A DNA stretch of 20,052 nt from Actinomycetota bacterium (GCA_005777415.1 SXMI01000199.1:1-20052), one strand, 5' to 3'; shown: positions 7,917 through 15,221, numbered from the stretch's first letter. Numbers and translations: made by a program. The notes: generated by a model from the sequence alone, not told the origin.

Positions 7917-7990
7917 GGGCGTATAGCTCAGTCGGCTAGAGCGCTGCCTTCACACGGCAGAGGTCCACAGTTCGAGTCTGTGTACGCCCA
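7917..7990 (+). tRNA. tRNA-Val, anticodon CAC
   Basis: A complete cloverleaf of 74 bases. The acceptor stem GGGCGTA (7917-7923) pairs with TACGCCC (7983-7989), with discriminator A at 7990. The D stem is GCTC/GAGC, the anticodon stem CTGCC/GGCAG encloses loop TTCACAC (anticodon CAC, reading GUG), and the T arm is CACAG-TTCGAGT-CTGTG. The terminal CCA is not encoded, because ACCCC follows. A strong hairpin follows at once, so it is a single-gene transcription unit. GUG is used heavily in this window, both as a codon and as a start. Confidence 0.97.
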
Positions 7991-7994
7991 CCCC

Positions 7995-8020
7995 GAAACC
8001 CCTGCTGCGGCAGGGGTTTC
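7995..8020 (+). terminator. Hairpin terminator after tRNA-Val
   Basis: GAAACCCCTGC (7995-8005) and GCAGGGGTTTC (8010-8020) form a perfect 11-bp stem with loop TGCG, starting five bases after the tRNA. There is no downstream T run, which is common for actinobacterial terminators. It could also act as a 3'-processing signal. Confidence 0.75.
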
Positions 8021-8222
8021 TGCGTTGCGGGTGACCGAGGGGAACACCAGGGCGGGTCGTGCGGTGGCGACCTGCCCGCGTGACGCTTCGTCGAGGGTTG
8101 CGAGCACGTGCACCGTCGCAGCGACGACCAGGTCCGTCGGACACAACTCCACCGTCGCCGCCCGGGAGCGACGCGTCGACCTAGGCTCGGCGTCGCAGAC
8201 ACCACGAGCGAGGAGCGCGTCC
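8021..8222 (+). promoter_or_regulatory. Lipoprotein upstream region with -10 TAGGCT and Shine-Dalgarno AGGAG
   Basis: About 200 bases without a gene. TAGGCT at 8182-8187 is a good -10, predicting transcription from near 8194. AGGAG at 8211-8215 lies seven bases before ATG 8223. Unlike several neighbours, this gene therefore has a short 5' leader of about 29 bases and a normal ribosome-binding site. I see no other feature in the first 160 bases. Confidence 0.55.
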
Positions 8223-8819
8223 ATGCGCATCACCCGGGTATGCATCAGACTCGTCGCCGTCGCCGGCCTGGCCGTGTCGCTGCTGCTCGCGGCCTGCGGC
8301 TCGGACGACGAGCAGTCGGTGGCTCCGGAGTCGTCGACGACCTCGCCGTTCGCCGATCGGTCCACCACCACGGCTGGAGCGGCGTCCACCGGCGGTGGTG
8401 ACCCGTCGAGCGGCGGTGCCTCCGCCGAGGGTTCGTCCGCAGGTGGTTCGCCGAGCGGCGGCTCGTCCGGATCCGGTGGCGGCGCATCCGCCACCCCGGC
8501 GATCGAGGAGTTCGGCGTTCCGGCGACCGTGGACTGCTCCGGGGGTGACCCGCAGGTGTCGCTCACATGGTCCACCCGCGACGCCGATCGGGTCACGATC
8601 TCGGTCGACGGGCCCGGGGTGTACGCGGAGTACGGACCCAGCGGCGAGACCACCATCCTCTTCCCGTGCCCCGGCCCGCACACGTACCTGCTCACGGCCT
8701 ACGGGAACGGCGGTGCGACCCGGACCGAGACCGTCACCGTCACCGGTGAGAACGTCACGCCGGCGGGGGAGGGCGGCGGCTCCTCCACCGACGACACCGA
8801 CGGGTCCGGGGGCAACTGA
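8223..8819 (+). CDS. Secreted lipoprotein with Ser/Gly linker and beta-sandwich-like domain
   Basis: A 198-residue predicted lipoprotein. A short basic N-terminus and hydrophobic core end in a lipobox (LLAAC, lipidated C25), so the mature protein should be anchored to the outer face of the membrane. Residues 28-92 are low-complexity Ser/Thr/Gly/Ala, a flexible spacer through the cell wall. Residues 93-175 look like a small Ig/PKD-like beta sandwich: alternating strands such as VSLTWSTRDADRVTISVDG (112-130) and TYLLTAYGNGG, with C105 and C149 placed to form a disulfide. The C-terminal tail is again Gly/Ser/Asp-rich. No catalytic motif is seen, so a binding or structural role is the most that can be inferred. 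The start is fixed by the AGGAG at 8211-8215. It lies before the leaderless promoter of the next operon. Confidence 0.85.
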   Translation: MRITRVCIRLVAVAGLAVSLLLAACGSDDEQSVAPESSTTSPFADRSTTTAGAASTGGGDPSSGGASAEGSSAGGSPSGGSSGSGGGASATPAIEEFGVPATVDCSGGDPQVSLTWSTRDADRVTISVDGPGVYAEYGPSGETTILFPCPGPHTYLLTAYGNGGATRTETVTVTGENVTPAGEGGGSSTDDTDGSGGN

Positions 8820-8883
8820 TCGACCGGGGTCGGGCCCGCCCCGCCGCATGTCCACCGGTGGGTCTCCCCGAGGACCGGTCCTG

Positions 8884-8889
8884 TAGCGT
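8884..8889 (+). promoter_or_regulatory. -10 box TAGCGT before the mini-ORF and PP-loop operon, leaderless
   Basis: TAGCGT, six bases (CCGGGG), then ATG at 8896. The spacing matches the leaderless boxes elsewhere in the window, but the ATG opens a nine-codon frame rather than the PP-loop frame. The PP-loop gene follows from 8925. Confidence 0.55.
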
Positions 8890-8895
8890 CCGGGG

Positions 8896-8925
8896 ATGGC
8901 CGGGCGAACGACCTCGAGGCCCTGA
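8896..8925 (+). CDS. Nine-codon leaderless mini-ORF overlapping the PP-loop start
   Basis: ATG 8896 opens a frame encoding MAGRTTSRP and stops at TGA 8923-8925. The stop shares its A with ATG 8925 of the PP-loop gene (TGATG). This arrangement suggests that ribosomes loading on a leaderless mRNA translate the mini-ORF and re-initiate on the PP-loop gene. Short leaderless upstream ORFs are known in mycobacteria. The peptide has no recognisable function and no amino-acid run that would mark a classical attenuator. An alternative is that the PP-loop gene starts at 8896 and a single-base error separates the frames. Confidence 0.45.
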   Translation: MAGRTTSRP

Positions 8926-10667
8926 TGCACCTCGGGCGGCCGGAGCAGCGCCGGATCGGATCGCGGATCAGGTCCTCGGTCACCGTCGAGGTCGACGGGC
9001 GCTCCGAGGTCTGGTGGTTCGAGGTCGAACGTCGCTGGTCGGGCCAGCTCGACCGGGGGAACGCAGCGTTCCTGCCGCTGGCGGCACTCGTCGCCGCCGT
9101 CCGGGGAGAGGACCTCTCGATCGACGGGCCGGTCGACCCGCTCCAACGGGAGGGGCTGGACCGGGCATCGGAGCGCTACTCGGGCTGGTGGGGATTTCGT
9201 CCCCCGGCCGTCCGGTCGCTCGGAACCGAGCCGGTCGGGCCGGGCGGCGCCGATCGGGCACTGCTCTTCAGTCGGGGAGTGGACTCCTCGGCCGAGCTGG
9301 CGTCCTCGGTGCTCGGCGAGTCCGCTGCCTTCGACCTGGTGGTGACCGTGGCCGGCGTCGATGCGCTCCAGTCGCCGGCGGTGTCCGCCGCTCGGACCCG
9401 TCGGACCTGCGCCGCGGCCGAAGCGCTCGGTCTGCCGTGCATCGTCGTGACCACGAACCTCCGCGATGTCGCGGACGGCCACCTGGACTGGGACCGCTCC
9501 CACGGGGCGGTGTTCGCCGGGGCCGGACTGCTCCTGGGAGGTCGGCTCGGCGAGTTCGTCCTCTCCCAGGCGGTCGCCGCCGCCACCGAACGACGTCGTG
9601 ACCGGCCCTACGGCGTCCACCGCGACCTGATCGGTGCCTGGTCGACCTCGGGCACCCGGGTGTCGCCCGGCGACCCGATGCGGGACCGGGTCGACAAGGT
9701 GGCTCAGGTGCTCCGGGTGCCGGAGCTCGCCGGAGCCGTTCAGGTCTGCTGGGAGTCGGACCGGGTGGGCAACTGCGGGCGTTGCGAGAAGTGCTGCGGG
9801 ACGGCGACAGCGTTGGCGGTGCTCGGCCGCTCAGAGGTGGTGGACGAGTGGTTCGACACGCCGCTGCGGTCCGAGGTGGTGCGCCGGCTGCCCACGCCGG
9901 ACCCGACGAGGCCCGGAGCGCTGGCGGAGGTACTGGACCGACTGGCACGGGTGGCCGGAACCGGCGGCGACCCGGTGCTGATCGAACTGGACGAGGCCTG
10001 GTCGGAACGTGCGGCCAGATCCACGTCGGGTGCCCGGGCCGGACTGGCCGGCTTCGATCCGGCGATGCGGCTCCGGTCGAGCGGTCCGTCCCCCGATGGA
10101 CCCTCGGTCCGGCTGTCGGGGCCGTTGGGCTGGGGTGAGGGAGCGACGCCGCTGCACCTGGATGTGGCCGAACGGGACCGCCTGATGGAGCGAGCCCGTG
10201 GTGCTGGCCGGCCCGTGCCGTGGTGCCAGGTCGATCGGCTCTCGCCGGAGTCGGCCCGGGTGGCCGGGACGCTGGCAGACCTCCGCCCCGGTGGTCTGGT
10301 GGCGCTCGTCGAGGTCAACAGTCCGACGGTGACCGTCGATGCGGTCCGCAGGATGCTGGAGCAGGCGACGATCCGCGTCTGGTCGTCGGCGGCCGCACAC
10401 CTCGAGGCGGTGCCGTTGATCGAATCGCTCCAGTTCGGCTGCGTCCCGATCCAGGTGTCGACGCGTGTGGCCGACGTCCGCCGGGGACTGCCCGAGTGGG
10501 CCCACGTCCTGGTCGCCGATCCGGATGAGCTCGCTCTCGGCTGGCCCGACGAGGAGCATCTCGATGCCGGGTGGGACGCCGCGGTGACCCTCGTGGCGGC
10601 CGGCTCCGCGCGGCGCGATGCCGTGCTGGCCCCATCCAGCGAGTCGGCCTGGGAGGTGGGCTGGTGA
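8925..10667 (+). CDS. QueC-like PP-loop ATPase, paralogue 2, with GT-B-like C-terminal extension
   Basis: A 580-residue protein. Residues 15-300 parallel the protein at 3176-4468: RGEDLSIDGPV, the ATP loop LLFSRGVDSS (SRGVDS at 116-121), TNLRDVADGHLDWDRSHGA, RVDKV, and VCWESDRVGNCGRCEKC with C275, C284, C287 and C290 in the QueC zinc-site spacing plus an extra C291. This predicts ATP-dependent activation of an unknown substrate in the cytoplasm. The additional 280 C-terminal residues include IRVWSSAAAHLEAVPLIESL followed by QFGCVPIQVS at about 483-512. That resembles the donor-binding half of GT-B glycosyltransferases or exostosin-like domains. The resemblance is my inference. ATG 8925 overlaps the mini-ORF stop. 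The stop TGA overlaps the next start as GTGA, tightly linking this gene to the GT2/pyruvyl transferase fusion. ATG 8925 has no clear Shine-Dalgarno. Confidence 0.8.
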   Translation: MHLGRPEQRRIGSRIRSSVTVEVDGRSEVWWFEVERRWSGQLDRGNAAFLPLAALVAAVRGEDLSIDGPVDPLQREGLDRASERYSGWWGFRPPAVRSLGTEPVGPGGADRALLFSRGVDSSAELASSVLGESAAFDLVVTVAGVDALQSPAVSAARTRRTCAAAEALGLPCIVVTTNLRDVADGHLDWDRSHGAVFAGAGLLLGGRLGEFVLSQAVAAATERRRDRPYGVHRDLIGAWSTSGTRVSPGDPMRDRVDKVAQVLRVPELAGAVQVCWESDRVGNCGRCEKCCGTATALAVLGRSEVVDEWFDTPLRSEVVRRLPTPDPTRPGALAEVLDRLARVAGTGGDPVLIELDEAWSERAARSTSGARAGLAGFDPAMRLRSSGPSPDGPSVRLSGPLGWGEGATPLHLDVAERDRLMERARGAGRPVPWCQVDRLSPESARVAGTLADLRPGGLVALVEVNSPTVTVDAVRRMLEQATIRVWSSAAAHLEAVPLIESLQFGCVPIQVSTRVADVRRGLPEWAHVLVADPDELALGWPDEEHLDAGWDAAVTLVAAGSARRDAVLAPSSESAWEVGW

Positions 10668-13147
10668 GCGCGCTGGGACGTCTGCGCGCGTGGGTCGCCC
10701 AGTGGCGGGGCGTGCCCGCCCGTGCCGAACGGATCGACCGCATCGCCGTCCACCTGGACCGAGCGGTCGCCGAGCTCGACGGCCGGCTGGACGGGCTCGA
10801 CACGCTCGACGCACTCGAGCGCATGGAACGGAACCGCCGGGACGACGCCCAACGTCTGGACACCGCCGCGGCGATCGCCCTGGCCGAGGCCCGGGGTCGT
10901 CACGAGGACGTGGCCCGTTGGACGACGTCGATCGATCAGCGGGTCGCAGCGACGGACGAGCGGCTCCGCCACGTTGCGCACGATCAGCGCGTTGCGCTGG
11001 AGGCATCGCTCGCCCCGGAGCGTGACGAGGTCGCGGCGGCGCTCACAGCGCAGCATCGCCACGACGGCGAGCGTCGGAGCGGGCTCAGCGTCCTCACGAT
11101 CACGTGGAACCACGCGGGCTGGCTCCCCGAGGCGGTCGCCTCGGCGTCGGCCACGCTCGATGCGCTCGGCGACGACGCCGGGGTGCACCTGATCCTCGAC
11201 GACGCCTCGACCGACGAGACGGCCGAGGTCCTGGACGGGATCGCTGCCGACCCCCGGGTGGTGGTCGTCCGCTCGCCCGCCAACCTCAACCTGGCGCGGG
11301 CGCGCAACGTCCTGCTCGCAGCCTGTCCCACGACCCATGCAGTGGTGCTCGACGCCGACAATCGGTTGTGTCCCGACGGCGTGGTGGCCGCCCACCGGGT
11401 CGCCCGGACCCACCGACCGGTCCTGGCCTGGGGTCAGGTCGTGGCCAGCGACGACGCCGGGACGACCTGGGACGCCTTCGCCTACGCACCCGCCCACGAG
11501 ACGCTGCGCTACGGGCTGTGCTTCGACTCGATGTGCGTGGTCGACGTGGAGGCGCTCGAGGGCCTGGGCGGCTACTCGACCGACCCGAAGCTGGGGGGCG
11601 TCGTCGACGACTACGAACTCCTCCTCCGATCGTTGCGACACGACCGTCTGGTGGTCTTCGTTCCCGTCGTGCTGGGGCGGTACCGCTTGGCGCCGTTCCG
11701 ACACAGCGCGCTCGCCGCCGACCACCAGCGCGCCGCCCAGCACGTGGAGCGCATGTTCCTCTACGACGATCCGCCGTTCGAGCGGTTCCCGGTGGCGGCG
11801 ATCCACCCGGCGATGGGCGTCCTGTGGGCGTGGGCGGGGGCCCGGGAGCGGCTCGGCTGGTGGCCGTCGTCGCCACCGCTGGAATTCGGAGGTGGGGACG
11901 CCGGGACCGATGTCCCGGCCGGGCCCCGCATCCTGCTCGTGGCCCCCGGCGGCGTCGCGAACCTGGGCGACGACGCCATCACCTGGTCGGTCCTGGAGCG
12001 GATCGGTCGGGCCCTCCCCGACGCCCGGGTCCACCTGGTGACCGATCGTGACCCACCGCCGCAACGGCCGCGTCGACCGGTGGTCCCCGTCCGCTGGGAC
12101 GGGACGGTGCTCGAGCTCCGCCGGGGGCTCGACCCCGGGTTGCTGGAGGGCGCTGCCGACCGGATCGGTGTGCCGGTCGGAGCGTTCGGGGCCGATCCGG
12201 TGCGGACATCCATCGTCGACCTGTCCGGATTCGACCTGGTCGTCATGGCGGGTGGGGGCAATCTGGCGGACGACTTCGCCGAGGACGTCGCCGTTCCCCG
12301 GCTCGCCGTCGCGGCGGTGGCGGGTGCGCTCGGGGTGCCGGTCGTCTGGAGCGGCCAGGGGATCGGCCCCCTCTCCGCCGACCGACTCGAGCTGGTCCGA
12401 CGGGTGCTGTCGGACGCCTCGGCGGTGTCGGTCCGCGACGAGGGTTCGGCCGAGCTGCTCGGAACGACCGACGGACAGCCGATCGCCGAGGTCGTCGGCG
12501 ATGACGCCGTCCGACCCGGTGGCGCCGATCCGGCCGCGGTCGACGAGGCGCTCGGACGGGCGGGACTGGCGCACGGGTCACGGTTCGTGGTGGTGCACCT
12601 GCGCGACGCCCCCTACGTGACCGACGGGAACGAGGACGGGACGGGGGACGGGACGACGATCGTCGATGCCGTCGACCGGCTCGCAGCCGGACGTGGGATC
12701 CCGGTGCTCGCTCTCGCCGTGAACGACAACGGTCCGGGAGAGTGCGCCACCGTCGGTGCTGCTCTGGCGGGTCGGGACCTGACCGCCGAGTGGACGCTGC
12801 TCGACACCCTCGACGATGTCGCGCTCACCGCATCGCTCGCCGCCCGGGCCGAGGCGGTGATCGCGCACTCGTTCCACGTCGCCCTCTGGGGGCTCGCCTC
12901 GGGCACTCCGACGGTGCTGGTGGCGGGTTCGGAGTACTACCGGCTCAAGTCGTCGGGACTCGGACGGTCCTTCGGGCTCGGCGAGTCGGTGGTGGTCGCC
13001 CCGTCGATCGACCACCTGGAGCTCACGAGGCAGTTGGACGACGTGGCGGCAGCCCTGGCGACAGGTGTTCCGTCCCGGATGTTCGCCTCGGTGGAGGACT
13101 GGCTCGGCGCGCGCTGCCGTCGTGCACTCGACCCCGGGTGTCAGTAG
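10664..13147 (+). CDS. Fusion: coiled coil, GT2 glycosyltransferase and polysaccharide pyruvyl transferase
   Basis: An 827-residue, three-part protein. Residues 20-130 are charged, Ala/Leu/Arg/Asp-rich and probably coiled coil. Residues 140-380 are a GT-A family 2 glycosyltransferase (LSVLTITWNHAGWLPEAV, LDDASTDET near 178, and VVLDADN with the metal-binding DAD near 229). Residues 421-800 are a polysaccharide pyruvyl transferase (CsaB/WcaK type): GGVANLGDDAITWSVLERI, MAGGGNLADDF near 529, WSGQGIGPLS, VSVRDEGSAELL and HSFHVALWGLASGTPTVL near 735. Family knowledge: PS_pyruv_trans enzymes move pyruvate from PEP to a sugar as a ketal, adding negative charge. A single chain could therefore add a sugar and pyruvylate it, or couple two steps on one glycan. 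GTG 10664 overlaps the PP-loop stop by four bases (GTGA), favouring fixed stoichiometry. No membrane segment is obvious. The last seven bases overlap a small gene on the other strand. Confidence 0.88.
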   Translation: MSALGRLRAWVAQWRGVPARAERIDRIAVHLDRAVAELDGRLDGLDTLDALERMERNRRDDAQRLDTAAAIALAEARGRHEDVARWTTSIDQRVAATDERLRHVAHDQRVALEASLAPERDEVAAALTAQHRHDGERRSGLSVLTITWNHAGWLPEAVASASATLDALGDDAGVHLILDDASTDETAEVLDGIAADPRVVVVRSPANLNLARARNVLLAACPTTHAVVLDADNRLCPDGVVAAHRVARTHRPVLAWGQVVASDDAGTTWDAFAYAPAHETLRYGLCFDSMCVVDVEALEGLGGYSTDPKLGGVVDDYELLLRSLRHDRLVVFVPVVLGRYRLAPFRHSALAADHQRAAQHVERMFLYDDPPFERFPVAAIHPAMGVLWAWAGARERLGWWPSSPPLEFGGGDAGTDVPAGPRILLVAPGGVANLGDDAITWSVLERIGRALPDARVHLVTDRDPPPQRPRRPVVPVRWDGTVLELRRGLDPGLLEGAADRIGVPVGAFGADPVRTSIVDLSGFDLVVMAGGGNLADDFAEDVAVPRLAVAAVAGALGVPVVWSGQGIGPLSADRLELVRRVLSDASAVSVRDEGSAELLGTTDGQPIAEVVGDDAVRPGGADPAAVDEALGRAGLAHGSRFVVVHLRDAPYVTDGNEDGTGDGTTIVDAVDRLAAGRGIPVLALAVNDNGPGECATVGAALAGRDLTAEWTLLDTLDDVALTASLAARAEAVIAHSFHVALWGLASGTPTVLVAGSEYYRLKSSGLGRSFGLGESVVVAPSIDHLELTRQLDDVAAALATGVPSRMFASVEDWLGARCRRALDPGCQ

Positions 13148-13251
13148 CCGGCGGAGGCCATCGAGTAGGTGCTCACGAGCGCCGTGATGACGGCGAACGT
13201 GGCGATGAACACCCCGGTGGCGATCGTGGCTCCGATGCAGAACTTCACCAT
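13141..13251 (-). CDS. 36-residue single-helix membrane peptide
   Basis: ATG 13251 to TGA 13141 encodes 36 residues: MVKFC, a hydrophobic stretch of about 23 residues rich in Ile, Ala, Val, Thr and Phe, then a short polar tail ending SMASAGY. It has a strong Shine-Dalgarno (GAGGAG six bases before the ATG, at 13258-13263), which is the best reason to believe it is translated. It overlaps the end of the convergent fusion gene by seven bases and lies 197 bases downstream of the radical SAM stop on the same strand. It could be a small membrane regulator, a stress peptide or a toxin-like peptide. Nothing identifies it by homology. Confidence 0.55.
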   Translation of the reverse strand: MVKFCIGATIATGVFIATFAVITALVSTYSMASAGY

Positions 13252-13448
13252 GTCGGACTCCTCGACGAACGGTTCGTCTCGAGTGAGTCCTCGGCACACG
13301 GGCGGGCCGATTGCATGGGTGGAACCACCCAGCGGGCTCGTTGGCGGGCGGCCGATCCGATCAGTTGCCGGTGGGAGACCGCTCGGCTTGGCGGTACCCG
13401 CAGCGTCGCGGGAGTCGATCAGCGCGTCCAGGATCCAGTGCGGCCAGA
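13252..13448 (-). other. Gap between the small peptide gene and the radical SAM gene
   Basis: I see no conserved coding frame. TGGGTGG (13316-13322) and CCACCCA (13325-13331) form a 7-bp inverted repeat with a two-base spacer, too tight for an RNA hairpin but possible as a protein-binding site. No TANNNT box suitably placed for the small peptide gene was found, so that gene may depend on read-through from the radical SAM transcript. Confidence 0.35.
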
Positions 13449-15104
13449 TCAGGAGGAGCCGCGACCGAACCCGAGCGTGACCGGCTGGGCCGACACCTCT
13501 CCGACATCCGTGGTCGGCTCGGGGGGCGGATCGACCTCGAACGGGGGCGCTGCCGGCCGTGGGGGAGGGGCCAACCGTCGCAGCCGACCCCGTCCTCGAA
13601 CCAGATCCGCAACCACCTCGGGTAGGCGTCGACGGAAGTGGTGCAAGTAGTGGCGCCCGTAGTCGAAGGCCTGGATGTCCCGGTCGACGAGCACCTTGAC
13701 GCCCTCGCCGAGCATGGTCAGGGTGCTCGTCGTCCGGACGGACATCTTGGGCAGCCGTTCCACGCGCACCCTCGACCGAAGCTTCGCCGGAACGAGTGGC
13801 AGGGTCCGGAACATGAACTCGTACTTCCGGTAGAGCGCTGCCTCCTCGGTGTCCTCGGTGCTGGGCGCATGGAAGTGGCCGCTCTGGCCGCGATTGATGA
13901 GATCGAGGTCCTCCTGGCTCAGTTCTCCCCGCTCGACCGCTGCCCTGGTGAGTTCGACTCCGGGGAGGTACTTCAACCAGAAGACCTGGATCCGCTTCGG
14001 AGTGTGTGCCACGTACAGCTGCCGTGCTTCCTCCTGGGCGGAGAGCGGTTCACCAGGAAGGCCGAGGATGTGGTCCACCTTCACGTCGAGCCTCGCCGAC
14101 TCCAGAGACTGGAGCGAGGCCCGCATGTGGGTGTCCTTCTCCATCCTGAGCAGCTCGTAGCGCTTGTACTCCTCATCGGCCGACTGGACGCCCATCTGGA
14201 CCCACTCGCAGCCAGCATCCTTGAGCCAGCGGGCCATGTCGTCGTCGACGTAGCGCGGGTGGACGAGGCAATGGAAGGGCCGGTCGATCTCCCGCCGGTA
14301 CTCGCCCAGGAATGCCTTCAGCCACTCCTTGCTGGTGGTGAAGATGTCGTCCTGGAAGTCGATCCGCTTCATGTCCCACCGGCCCTTCGCCAGGACCAGT
14401 TCCTCCATGACGTTGTCGACCGAACGGCGTCGCAGGTACTTGCCCCCACCCTTGCCCGGGAGCTTGGCGTAGAAGTTGTTGAAGCAGAACGTGCACCGGT
14501 ACGGGCAGCCCCGCGAGGCCATCGTCATGTAGTTGTCGCGGATGCGGATGTGACCTTCCCAGAGCGCCTTGTCCCAGAACGGGAGCTCGTCGAGGTCCTG
14601 GATGAACGATGCGTTCGGTCCGCTGACCAGTCGGCCCCGGTCGACCCACCACATGTTCGGGATCGGCTCCGCAGGGCGTTCGCCGGCGGGCGGGAGAACC
14701 TCGCACAACCGGAGCAGGGGGATCTCGCCCTCGCCTCGACAGACGTAGTCGACGCAATCGTTCTCGAGGCAGACCTCGGGGACGGCGGAGGGATGGACGC
14801 CTCCGAAGATCACGGGCACGTCGAGGCGTTCCTTCACCGCACTGGCCACCGTCAGGGCCCACTGGTACATGGGTGTGAGCACGCTGAAGGCAACCAGATC
14901 GGGTTGCTCGGCGACCACCTCGTCGACCACTCGGGCCGTTCGATCGAAGATGCGTGCCAGTGTCGGCACATCGAGGTAGGTCCGATCATCGAAGAGGGCG
15001 GGATCGAACACCAGCGAGGTGGTGTGACCCTCCCGCTTCAGGACCGAGGAGAGCAGGGAGATTGCGAGCTGCTCCTGCCCCAGAGCGACGAACGTCACTT
15101 TCAT
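13449..15104 (-). CDS. Radical SAM enzyme with N-terminal B12-binding-type domain
   Basis: A 551-residue class-B-like radical SAM protein. Residues 1-135 look like a cobalamin-binding Rossmann domain (MKVTFVALGQEQLAISLL, VAFSVLTPMYQWA, VPVIFGGVHPSAVPE), as in BchE-like enzymes. The DxHxxG base-on motif is absent, as in many of this class. The radical SAM core starts at MASRGCPYRCTFCFNNF, with the 4Fe-4S ligands C200, C204 and C207 (C-x3-C-x2-C). It continues through VDHILGLPGEPL, the SAM-binding region. Residues from about 430 are an uncharacterised basic tail ending in a Pro-rich stretch. Such enzymes carry out methylations or rearrangements on lipids, tetrapyrroles, natural products or phosphonates; the substrate is not readable. 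ATG 15104 is preferred over the frame opening at 15209 because the B12 domain begins at once and GGGGGG (15113-15118) lies about eight bases upstream. Confidence 0.88.
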   Translation of the reverse strand: MKVTFVALGQEQLAISLLSSVLKREGHTTSLVFDPALFDDRTYLDVPTLARIFDRTARVVDEVVAEQPDLVAFSVLTPMYQWALTVASAVKERLDVPVIFGGVHPSAVPEVCLENDCVDYVCRGEGEIPLLRLCEVLPPAGERPAEPIPNMWWVDRGRLVSGPNASFIQDLDELPFWDKALWEGHIRIRDNYMTMASRGCPYRCTFCFNNFYAKLPGKGGGKYLRRRSVDNVMEELVLAKGRWDMKRIDFQDDIFTTSKEWLKAFLGEYRREIDRPFHCLVHPRYVDDDMARWLKDAGCEWVQMGVQSADEEYKRYELLRMEKDTHMRASLQSLESARLDVKVDHILGLPGEPLSAQEEARQLYVAHTPKRIQVFWLKYLPGVELTRAAVERGELSQEDLDLINRGQSGHFHAPSTEDTEEAALYRKYEFMFRTLPLVPAKLRSRVRVERLPKMSVRTTSTLTMLGEGVKVLVDRDIQAFDYGRHYLHHFRRRLPEVVADLVRGRGRLRRLAPPPRPAAPPFEVDPPPEPTTDVGEVSAQPVTLGFGRGSS

Positions 15105-15144
15105 TCGGCTGACCCCCCAGTCACATCCCGCGCTTCCGGAGCGA

Positions 15145-15150
15145 AGGATA
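15145..15150 (-). promoter_or_regulatory. -10 box TATCCT for the radical SAM gene
   Basis: TATCCT on the minus strand predicts transcription from near 15138, giving a leader of about 34 bases before ATG 15104, with the G-rich Shine-Dalgarno at 15113-15118. No clear -35. Confidence 0.45.
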
Positions 15151-15221
15151 CCGCGTCGCTGAGCACGAGTCATGAGCCGGGCCGCTCGTGGTGATCGCTG
15201 GTCGGGCAACAGCAGGGTCCG

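Noticed and set aside
8896..8913. Similarity between the mini-ORF start (MAGRTTS) and the J-domain protein start (MAGRTHY)
   Set aside because: Only the first five residues match and the DNA differs at wobble positions. I take it as chance.
9740..12574. A 944-codon open frame on the minus strand opposite the PP-loop and GT2/pyruvyl transferase genes
   Set aside because: Its product is a compositional mirror (Arg/Gly/Val/Asp/His-rich) with no motif. Long antisense frames are common at this GC content, and the plus-strand genes carry clear domain motifs and GTGA coupling.
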